Of a stretch of DNA of 64,000 bases, positions 53,467 through 64,000 are shown piece after piece. Source of the stretch: Escherichia ruysiae (GTDB lineage Bacteria > Pseudomonadota > Gammaproteobacteria > Enterobacterales > Enterobacteriaceae). The DNA lies in the NCBI RefSeq assembly GCF_031323975.1, contig NZ_JAVIWS010000001.1, positions 2,542,001 through 2,606,000 of the forward strand, read 5' to 3'. The stretch's first letter is position 1. Every line of letters begins with the position of its first letter. A model generated the notes under the pieces. That model was given only the letters and a program-made list of their open reading frames with translations, made no database searches and was not told where the DNA came from. The translations under genes were made by a program, and so were the position numbers.

Positions 53467-54804
53467 TTAGTGGGCGTCGATAAACACGATCTTCAGGATA
53501 AACAGCAGCGCAACGATGATTACGCACGGGCTTAGATCACGCAGACGTCCGGTGCCGATTTTCATCACGCAGTAGGAAATGAAGCCCAGCGCAATACCTT
53601 CAGTAATCGAAAAGCTGAACGGCATCATCACGGCGGTAATAAACGCCGGAACGGATTCAGTAAGATCCTGCCATTTCACGCGAGCAAGACTTGAGGTCAT
53701 CAGTACGCCCACGTAGATCAGCGCGCCAGCAGCAGCATAGCCAGGCACCATTCCCGCCAGCGGTGACAGAAAGATAACCAGCAGGAATAGCAGGCCGACA
53801 ACCACTGCCGTCAGACCGGTACGACCGCCAACGGAAACACCAGAAGAGGACTCAATATACGCCGTGACGGAAGATGTACCGATAAAGGAACCGGTAACAG
53901 AAGAGATACTGTCGACATACAGCGCCTGCTTCATGCGCGGGAATTTACCTTTCTCATCCGCCAGACCCGCTTTATCGGTTACGCCAATCAACGTACCGGA
54001 GGAGTCAAACAGGTTGACCAGCATGAAAGAGAAAATTACCCCTGCCAGACCGAGGTTTAATGACCCGGCTAAATCCACATGACCCACTACCGTCATCACG
54101 CTCGGCGGCGCGGAGACAATGCCGTTGTAGTGCACATCACCCAGCATCCAGCCCAAAAGCGTCGTCACCACGATGGAAACCAGTACCGCCGCGTGAATGT
54201 TGCGCGAGGCCAGAATAGCAATGATGAAGAAGCCGAGGATACCCAGCAGCACGCTGTGAGAAGTCAGGTTACCGATGCTGACCAGCGTTTCCGGGTTAGC
54301 GACAATGACACCTGCGTTTTTCAGCCCCATCATACCAATGAACAGGCCGATACCGCTGGTGATCCCCACACGCAGACTCACTGGAATGTTGGCAATCATC
54401 CAGTAGCGAACGCGGAAAATCGTCAGTAACAGCAGACCAATCGCGCCCCAGAAAATGGCGCCCATCCCGACCTGCCATGGCAAGCCCATCGCCTGCACCA
54501 CAACAAAGGCGAAGAACGCATTCAGACCCATAGCGGGAGCCAGCGCGACTGGCAGGTTAGCAAACAGCCCCATCAGAATACTGCCGAACGCAGCAATCAG
54601 ACAGGTGGTGACGAAGACGGCGCTTGTGTCCATGCCAGCGACGCCAAGAATTTGCGGGTTAACAAAAACGATGTAAACCATCGTCAGGAAGGTGGTAAAA
54701 CCAGCGATCACTTCGGTTCGTGCCGTCGTGCCATGTTCGCGCAGTTTAAACACGCGTTCCAGCATCCCCTGGCCAGAAGCCTGGGTTGTGTGTTGTTGAC
54801 TCAT
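53467..54804 (-). CDS. adeP: High-affinity adenine permease AdeP
   Basis: 445-residue AzgA-like NCS2 proton symporter for adenine. Motifs shared with AdeQ: NPQILGVAGMD, ALAPAMGLNAFFAF, LFDSSGTLIGV, TSSVTAYIESSSGV. Start MSQQHTTQASG at 54802-54804. The paralogue adeQ is at 8716-10050. It is divergent from yieH (166 bp between start codons). Confidence 0.96.
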   Translation of the reverse strand: MSQQHTTQASGQGMLERVFKLREHGTTARTEVIAGFTTFLTMVYIVFVNPQILGVAGMDTSAVFVTTCLIAAFGSILMGLFANLPVALAPAMGLNAFFAFVVVQAMGLPWQVGMGAIFWGAIGLLLLTIFRVRYWMIANIPVSLRVGITSGIGLFIGMMGLKNAGVIVANPETLVSIGNLTSHSVLLGILGFFIIAILASRNIHAAVLVSIVVTTLLGWMLGDVHYNGIVSAPPSVMTVVGHVDLAGSLNLGLAGVIFSFMLVNLFDSSGTLIGVTDKAGLADEKGKFPRMKQALYVDSISSVTGSFIGTSSVTAYIESSSGVSVGGRTGLTAVVVGLLFLLVIFLSPLAGMVPGYAAAGALIYVGVLMTSSLARVKWQDLTESVPAFITAVMMPFSFSITEGIALGFISYCVMKIGTGRLRDLSPCVIIVALLFILKIVFIDAH

Positions 54805-54970
54805 TATCTATTTCCGAACAAGGAGGGAAAATCCGTCGCTATCGTATACCAAAATGAGACAATATGGACGGCTGAAGATAACTTTTTTTCATTGTATTTG
54901 CTTATACGGCAACGATTGCGTCGCGCCAATCTGCATGACGAAAACGTTAAACTAACGATAAAGGAAAGAC

Positions 54971-55636
54971 ATGTCCCAGATAGAAGCGGTATTTTTCGAC
55001 TGTGACGGTACGCTGGTCGATAGCGAGGTCATTTGCTCTCGCGCCTATGTCACGATGTTCAGGGAATTTGGCATTCACGTTGACCTGGAAGAAATTTTTA
55101 CCCGTTTTAAAGGCGTAAAACTCTACGAAATCATCGACATCATTAGCAAAGAACAGGGTGTAGAAATGGTTCGTGCCGATGCCGAGCACGTTTATCGTGC
55201 GGAAGTGGCGCGTCTGTTTGATAGCGAACTGGAGGTGATTGCGGGTGCTAACGAATTGCTGGCGAGCGTTAACGTGCCGATGTGCGTCGTCTCTAACGGC
55301 CCAGTCAGCAAAATGCAACATTCGCTTGGCAAACTCAATATGCTGCACTATTTCCCGGAAAAACTGTTCAGCGGTTACGACATCCAACGCTGGAAGCCCG
55401 ATCCGGCGTTAATGTTCCATGCGGCAAAAGCGATGAATGTGAACGTTGAAAACTGCATTCTGGTTGATGACTCCAGCGCCGGTGCGCAGTCAGGAATCGA
55501 TGCCGGTATGGAAGTGTTTTACTTCTGCGCTGACCCGCACAATAAGCCGATCGTTCATCCGAAAGTCACTACTTTTACCCATCTTTCACAGTTACCGGAA
55601 CTCTGGAAGGCTCGCGGCTGGGATATTACTCGGTAA
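54971..55636 (+). CDS. yieH: HAD phosphatase YieH (6-phosphogluconate/purine nucleotide phosphatase)
   Basis: 221-residue HAD hydrolase: motif I DCDGTLVDSE with Asp10 and Asp12, motif II VSNGP, motif III lysine in KPDPALM, motif IV LVDDSSAGAQSG. K-12 YieH dephosphorylates 6-phosphogluconate and purine nucleotides. AAGGAAAGACATG gives the start. In K-12 cbrB, cbrC and the bgl operon follow; here phoU does. Confidence 0.95.
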   Translation: MSQIEAVFFDCDGTLVDSEVICSRAYVTMFREFGIHVDLEEIFTRFKGVKLYEIIDIISKEQGVEMVRADAEHVYRAEVARLFDSELEVIAGANELLASVNVPMCVVSNGPVSKMQHSLGKLNMLHYFPEKLFSGYDIQRWKPDPALMFHAAKAMNVNVENCILVDDSSAGAQSGIDAGMEVFYFCADPHNKPIVHPKVTTFTHLSQLPELWKARGWDITR

Positions 55637-55643
55637 ATAAAGA

Positions 55644-55667
55644 GACCGGTGATATATCTCACCGGTC
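55644..55667. terminator. Hairpin between convergent yieH and phoU
   Basis: GACCGGTGA/TCACCGGTC 9-bp stem with a 6-nt loop. A half REP (TGCCTGATGCGGCA) follows at about 55686-55699. Confidence 0.65.
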
Positions 55668-55705
55668 AGATTACGTACTCGCAGATTGCCTGATGCGGCA
55701 TACGG

Positions 55706-56437
55706 TTAGCGTGAGGCTTTCGGATCTTTCTCTGCCAGCAGTTTATCCAGCTCATCGCCGCCGACGTGACGGAAATCCTGCCCTTTCACGTAGTAGAAGA
55801 TATATTCACAGATATTCTGACAACGGTCACCGATACGTTCGATTGAACGCGCACAGAACAGCGCGGTAAGTACGCTCGGAATAGTGCGCGAATCTTCCAT
55901 CATGTAGGTCATCAGCTGACGAACAATACCTTCGTACTCCTGGTCGACTTTTTTATCTTCACGATAAATTCGTACCGCTTCGTCAATATCCATGCGCGCG
56001 AACGCGTCCAGTACGTCATGCAGCATCTGGATTGTGTGACGCCCCAGAGATTCCAGACTTACCAGCAACGGCTGATGCTGCTGGGAGAATTTCTCCAGCG
56101 CAGTACGGCAGATTTTGTCCGCCACGTCGCCAATACGCTCCAGTTCGGCGATGGTCTTGCTTATCACCATCACCAGACGCAGGTCGCTCGCCGTCGGCTG
56201 ACGTTTAGCAATAATGCGCACACAGGCTTCATCGATTGCCACTTCCATCATGTTGACGTTTTTGTCGCCTTCGATCACACGCTTCGCCAGATCGCTGTCC
56301 TGGTTGTGCATGGCGGTGATGGCATCAGTAAGCTGTTGCTCCACCATACCGCCCATGGTCATCACCTGCGTGCGGATGCTTTCCAGTTCGGCATTGAACT
56401 GGCCAGAAATATGTTTATTAAGATTGAGACTGTCCAT
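55706..56437 (-). CDS. phoU: Phosphate signalling protein PhoU
   Basis: 243-residue negative regulator linking the Pst transporter to PhoR; also tied to phosphate uptake control and persistence. Two repeated three-helix bundles with the DADKICR-like metal motifs ([12 protein letters not shown] and [14 protein letters not shown]). ATG 56435-56437 ([12 protein letters not shown]). The tail ends [11 protein letters not shown]; as I recall K-12 ends in GKDSDK, so the C-terminus changes exactly where the gene arrangement changes. Last gene of pstSCAB-phoU. Confidence 0.96.
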   Translation of the reverse strand: MDSLNLNKHISGQFNAELESIRTQVMTMGGMVEQQLTDAITAMHNQDSDLAKRVIEGDKNVNMMEVAIDEACVRIIAKRQPTASDLRLVMVISKTIAELERIGDVADKICRTALEKFSQQHQPLLVSLESLGRHTIQMLHDVLDAFARMDIDEAVRIYREDKKVDQEYEGIVRQLMTYMMEDSRTIPSVLTALFCARSIERIGDRCQNICEYIFYYVKGQDFRHVGGDELDKLLAEKDPKASR

Positions 56438-56451
56438 AACGCACTCCTGAA

Positions 56452-57380
<929 letters not shown>

Positions 57381-57407
57381 GGTGAGGGGAAAACCGTGTC
57401 AGCAATA

Positions 57408-59260
<1,853 letters not shown>

Positions 59261-59300
59261 TTACTCTTCAGTTAAACGCGTTTACAAAGTCATTTTGTAA

Positions 59301-59332
59301 TGCCGGATACGACGTAAAGACCTTATCCGGCA
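59301..59332. repeat. REP hairpin in the pstS-pstC gap
   Basis: TGCCGGAT/ATCCGGCA 8-bp stem with a 16-nt loop. A REP unit at this site fits the much higher level of the periplasmic PstS than of the downstream subunits. Confidence 0.75.
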
Positions 59333-59342
59333 TGGTGTTTTA

Positions 59343-60401
<1,059 letters not shown>

Positions 60402-60450
60402 TCATAAAGCATTGTTTGTTGGCTACGAGAAGCAAAATAGGACAAACAGG

Positions 60451-60489
60451 TGACAGTTATATGTAAGGTTTATGACAGTTTTATGACAA
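60451..60489 (-). promoter_or_regulatory. Pho boxes of the pst promoter
   Basis: On the minus strand ATTTGTCATAAAACTGTCAT, ATAAACCTTACATATAACTG and TCACC form two tandem Pho boxes with the TGTCA repeats at 11-nt spacing that PhoB binds. They lie about 70-105 bp ahead of the pstS start. Confidence 0.85.
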
Positions 60490-60629
60490 ATCAGGATTAT
60501 TATTTAAGTGTTTAATTTATTTGAAGAAAAAAAGGAAAGCGATGTCATCGTTTTGTCATGTCGGATGAAAATATACAGCCAAAAATGCGTAAAATGACAA
60601 CGGTGTGAGGAGCACCGCTGTCAGTTCGG

Positions 60630-61697
60630 TTAGCGAACAATCTCAATTGTTATGGTTGCAGTCGCGGTAAATGTTCCTGGCGCAGGGCGAGCTCCAGTGA
60701 GGCTTGCAGGTGCGGCAGAAAAAGTGACGTTGCCAGCTTTCTCTCCATAGACGGTTGTTTTGCCCATATCTGTCGACAATTCGCCTCCGTTTACTTTGAT
60801 TTCCTTATTATTTTTATCGTATATTTTTACCCCCACGTTGGGGTTTGACGTTACAACCATAGAATTATCCGTACTGGATTCAGTAGCATAAAATGATGTG
60901 GTGATATCGTCTGTATTCAGTAACCCCATGTTTTCACACTCAATAGTGACGGTTTTAGTGATTTTATGCGTTGTTACCGCACTCCCGGTAACAGAGGAAA
61001 AATCTGCGGCGGGTATTTCTTTAAAATCAAAATAAACCGGTTGTAAATTATTAATTTCGCAAGTTTGTGCCGCAGTGATATCGCCGTGAATGTAAACATC
61101 AGCCATCGGTTGAGAATAATCAACCGGCGTATCACGACTTATGGTTCCATACAACGTAGATATCTTTGTTTCAGGAATAATTAACTTTCCCACAAAGGTT
61201 TTTTTGATATAAAAATAAATTTGTGCTCTTGCACCGCTGGAAATATTCAAGGGGGAAATACGGCCACAATCATAACTGTTAGAAGGCTTATTAGGCTGAT
61301 AGTCAAACGGTGCATTAACCATTCCTACTCCGAGAATATCAATTGCAATACCCACATCGAGATTCGGATTAAGATTATAATAATTCAAGCCTGAGTGAAC
61401 ACCAGCAAAGCTTAAGGCATCATTGATTCTGGCTGTGTAGTAAATAAAGGAGAATCGATCTAAAGGCCCCGTATCACAATGACAGCGACCTGGATAAGAG
61501 CCACCATTACTCACCGTGGTGTTAAATATCGTACCTACTCTGTTCTGGTTCGCTGTAATAAGATAGCCTGAAAAATTAAGCGTACTATGGAAAACTCCAT
61601 TATCTGGAGTACAGATACCTTTAGGCGCAGCTAGTATTGTGCCACTAAAAGAGACAATAAGAATCGCCAACCACCATCGTATAATATTCTTGTTCAT
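60630..61697 (-). CDS. Fimbrial tip adhesin (LpfD-like)
   Basis: 355-residue exported protein. Signal peptide MNKNIIRWWLAILIVSFSGT ending ILA-A. A two-domain FimH-like layout: an N-terminal receptor-binding domain (about 25-205, with Cys pairs including GICTPD, GRCHCDTG and YDCGR) and a C-terminal pilin domain from about 210 (GDITAAQTCEINN) ending TATITIEIVR, the usual donor-strand-accepting terminus. It starts 10 nt after the usher stop. Last gene of a fimbrial operon beside pstS, where many E. coli have lpf2. The binding target is unknown; the exact lpf gene name is not certain. Confidence 0.85.
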   Translation of the reverse strand: MNKNIIRWWLAILIVSFSGTILAAPKGICTPDNGVFHSTLNFSGYLITANQNRVGTIFNTTVSNGGSYPGRCHCDTGPLDRFSFIYYTARINDALSFAGVHSGLNYYNLNPNLDVGIAIDILGVGMVNAPFDYQPNKPSNSYDCGRISPLNISSGARAQIYFYIKKTFVGKLIIPETKISTLYGTISRDTPVDYSQPMADVYIHGDITAAQTCEINNLQPVYFDFKEIPAADFSSVTGSAVTTHKITKTVTIECENMGLLNTDDITTSFYATESSTDNSMVVTSNPNVGVKIYDKNNKEIKVNGGELSTDMGKTTVYGEKAGNVTFSAAPASLTGARPAPGTFTATATITIEIVR

Positions 61698-61707
61698 AAA
61701 AATCCTT

Positions 61708-64000
61708 TTAATGACATGTCACGTCTTGCTCAATTAATCCACTTTCACTTGCAGGTAATGAGAGAGTGTAATCGAAGGTACATTTTGTGGTCGCATTTTC
61801 GCCCCAGGATAATGTTACTTGTCCCTTTTCAGGAAGCCCCGAGAGATAAAGCTCGCCATGCTCCCCCACAATCCCTGAGTTTGCAGAGGACGCGCTTTGT
61901 ACTGATGCCATCGCGCCAAATGGTGCTGGCTTACCTTTTACATTCATGACTCTGAATAAAACACGGTAACCCACATGCGTAACAAACTCTGCTTTAACCA
62001 CAGCGCCACGCGTCGGAATCATCGTCACGACGGTATTATCAAGCTCGACATTTGCTTTCGAGAAATAGTTATCACTGATTGCCACTCGGTTTTCATCATA
62101 TGGATTTAGTTGTGTCTTGACCGTGTAGCCACGCCAGTCCGTTGCGGCACCGCGCATATTATCAATTTCCAGCCCGGCTGCGCCTGGTGCTTTAACCAGA
62201 GCGATGGTTTCACCTAACTCCTGACTTAACGTTACCCCTTCGCTGTGCGCCAGAATACCGCCCTTAATACCGTAATTGAGTCGCTGGGAATTTTGGCTGT
62301 AATTATAACTGCCGTTCAGCGAACCGTAGGTGCCGTCATAAGACAGTGACATATTCCCGCCAACTTCATCATCGTGGCTGTTATAAGACTGCATTAAATT
62401 CCAGGACAGATTATTTTTTTCCAGGGCTGTTCCGCTTATCCCTACTTGATGTGAACTGCCGGAATTATCATTTTGTGAAACGGAATATGTGGCGTAACTA
62501 TTCCCCCACCAGCCAGATAAAGGCACAGATAAAGAGAGCATGTAGATCTGCTCACTGCTGTTATCACTGGCATAATTATTACTCGTCCCCTGACGAGCGG
62601 TATTGGAATAACTCCAGGAGATATTCCACGAGAGACGCTTCCAGCTACTGCTGTAGCCAAATTGCATTAATCGCTCGACATCATCGGTATGCCAGTACTG
62701 CTGACGACTTAATGTCAGGTATACGTTGCCGTAATCTCTTCCCAGCGACTGCGTTAGCGTTCCTTCCACACGACTGCGGCGGTTACCGGTTTGCCAGAAA
62801 TCGTCAGGACTGTTGCTCCGTGACGCCCATTCGTTGAGGGTATAGTAGCCTTCAGTGGAATAACGATAGCCAACCAGACGCAAACTGGTGTCCGTATCAT
62901 CAAAACGTTTCGAATACAGAAAGCGATAGGACTGTCCGGTTTCCGTATCATCATGACTAAATTTTGCACGCGCATGAGTCACATCGAACGAGATAGCACC
63001 CAGAGAACCAAGATCTTTACCCATCCCTAACGCTGCTGAACCATAATTCTCGGTAGCCTGTAAACCACCATACAACGTAAACCCATGCGGCAGGCCATGA
63101 AGGATCTGCGCCTGGATGACATCTGGCATAAATCCATCTTCATCGCGTAATTCACCCACGCTGATATCGACATCTGTTTGACCTTCACGCTTAAGGATTG
63201 CCAAAGTGGCGTAAGGTTGGGTGAATCGTTGTTCGCTACCATCTTCTTCCTTGATAGTTACGTCCAAATCTCCCCCTGAACTGGCAGTGTTCAGGTCAGT
63301 AATTTCAAAGGCACCTAGTGGAACGGCAGACTGGTAAATCACATAACCACTTTGACGAATGATGACCGTGGCGTTGGACTTGGCAATGCCACGCACCACA
63401 GGGGCAAATCCATTCTGGCTGGCAGGCAACATATCGTTATCGGTATAAAGACGTGCGCCACGGATTTGCGTGCTGTCGAAAATATCGCTCGCCGTCCACG
63501 TATCGCCGATCATAATCTGGCTTCGTAACGCGGCAATATTACGTTGTATCCAGGTGCTTATAGAGTTGTAATCCGCACGACCATCGGTTGTGTTTAAAGT
63601 ACTGTAATTGCGTAATCGCCACGGCCCAATATTCAGTCCGTTGCGCAGGTTGAGATAGCTGGTATTCGTCTCCTGAGAACCATAATCAGAACGCAGGGTA
63701 TGTGAACCGGAAAAATCGTAGTTGATAGTGAGCGCATTAATCCCCTCATCCCAACGCGTAGGGCTTATGTAATCGTAGGCCATCGCGTCCATGTAGATTT
63801 GGGGAATGGAGATATTCAGTTGCAGTTTATCGCTGTCCAGTTGCCAGGATGAGCCTTCAATGCGTGGCTCAGGATCAATACAGACCGTTTCATCCACATC
63901 ATTGAGCGATTTCAGTGCATCAACTTTTACGCCAAAGGAGATCAGCGTTTTTTTTATAGCGACAAAGCAGGCGTGTAAATCAGCATCGGGATTATCCTGA
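61708..64000 (-). CDS. Outer-membrane fimbrial usher (LpfC-like), 5' end cut by window
   Basis: 763 codons in frame from the right edge to the stop; a full usher is about 840-880, so the signal peptide and first part of the N-terminal domain lie outside. Usher features: YISPTRWDEGINALTINYDF in the N-terminal part; the 24-strand barrel with the RGARLYTDNDMLPASQNGFAP segment, shown in part as RGARLYTDNDML; the plug region around SGYVIYQSAVPLGAFEITDL; and the C-terminal domains with a Cys pair (TKCTFDYTL, VTCH). The GTG inside the frame at 63895-63897 is not the start, because the frame is open upstream of it. It exports and orders fimbrial subunits. Confidence 0.9.
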   Translation of the reverse strand, partial: QDNPDADLHACFVAIKKTLISFGVKVDALKSLNDVDETVCIDPEPRIEGSSWQLDSDKLQLNISIPQIYMDAMAYDYISPTRWDEGINALTINYDFSGSHTLRSDYGSQETNTSYLNLRNGLNIGPWRLRNYSTLNTTDGRADYNSISTWIQRNIAALRSQIMIGDTWTASDIFDSTQIRGARLYTDNDMLPASQNGFAPVVRGIAKSNATVIIRQSGYVIYQSAVPLGAFEITDLNTASSGGDLDVTIKEEDGSEQRFTQPYATLAILKREGQTDVDISVGELRDEDGFMPDVIQAQILHGLPHGFTLYGGLQATENYGSAALGMGKDLGSLGAISFDVTHARAKFSHDDTETGQSYRFLYSKRFDDTDTSLRLVGYRYSTEGYYTLNEWASRSNSPDDFWQTGNRRSRVEGTLTQSLGRDYGNVYLTLSRQQYWHTDDVERLMQFGYSSSWKRLSWNISWSYSNTARQGTSNNYASDNSSEQIYMLSLSVPLSGWWGNSYATYSVSQNDNSGSSHQVGISGTALEKNNLSWNLMQSYNSHDDEVGGNMSLSYDGTYGSLNGSYNYSQNSQRLNYGIKGGILAHSEGVTLSQELGETIALVKAPGAAGLEIDNMRGAATDWRGYTVKTQLNPYDENRVAISDNYFSKANVELDNTVVTMIPTRGAVVKAEFVTHVGYRVLFRVMNVKGKPAPFGAMASVQSASSANSGIVGEHGELYLSGLPEKGQVTLSWGENATTKCTFDYTLSLPASESGLIEQDVTCH

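Noticed and set aside
63895..63897. GTG at 63897 as the start of the usher gene
   Set aside because: The frame stays open to the window edge and upstream residues (for example DLHACFVAIKKTLISFG) look like usher N-terminal domain, so the gene continues outside.

Overview
The window is chromosomal DNA of Escherichia coli or a very close Escherichia lineage (an atypical E. coli or a cryptic clade). Nearly every gene matches an E. coli K-12 counterpart as I remember it, in the same order and at near-identical length, from yicI through selC, uhp, ilvBN, ibpAB, gyrB-recF-dnaN-dnaA, rpmH-rnpA-yidC-mnmE and tnaCAB to phoU-pstBACS. All identifications come from reading the sequence against remembered families; no search was run.

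Layout. 1-2245: 3' part of yicI (alpha-xylosidase), cut by the left edge. 2551-2645: selC, the selenocysteine tRNA gene. 2808-4025: a FliB-type flagellin lysine methylase gene where K-12 has setC. 4509-8663: yicL, nlpA, yicS, nepI, yicN. 8716-11991: divergent adeQ and ade (adenine uptake and deamination). 12035-17056: uhpT and uhpCBA (hexose phosphate transport and sensing). 17130-19315: ivbL-ilvB-ilvN with its attenuator. 19445-20017: the SOS toxin locus istR/tisB. 20250-27488: emrD, yidF-yidG-yidH, yidI, yidK-yidJ (transporter plus sulfatase) and yidL. 27566-33426: yidE, the small heat-shock genes ibpAB, yidQ, yidR, cbrA. 33640-35667: yidX, yidA, yidB. 35901-41922: dnaA-dnaN-recF-gyrB, divergent from rpmH-rnpA-yidD-yidC-mnmE (42529-46385). 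46627-49676: the tna operon. 49809-55636: mdtL, yidZ, yieE, chrR, adeP, yieH. 55706-60383: the Pho-controlled pstSCAB-phoU operon. 60630-64000: tip adhesin and usher genes of a chaperone-usher fimbria of the Lpf2 kind, running off the right edge.

Several themes cross the window. Adenine use is covered by ade and two paralogous permeases (adeQ, adeP). Sugar phosphate sensing is complete (UhpA/B/C/T). The replication initiation genes are contiguous. A Cys-type sulfatase (yidJ) sits near a stand-alone maturase-like SPASM protein (yidF).

Compared with K-12 the region is trimmed at many junctions. yicJ and setC are absent around selC, glvGBC/yidP between yidL and yidE, dgoTDAKR between cbrA and yidX (a 37-codon dgoT tail remains), and cbrBC/yieKL/bgl between yieH and phoU. 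Gains are the fliB-like gene at selC and the fimbrial genes beside pstS. I saw no insertion sequence, phage or CRISPR array. The most interesting points are the fliB-like gene away from flagellar genes, the dgoT scar, a tnaC leader that stops at UAA instead of UGA, the maturase-fragment nature of YidF, and the fimbrial tip adhesin.
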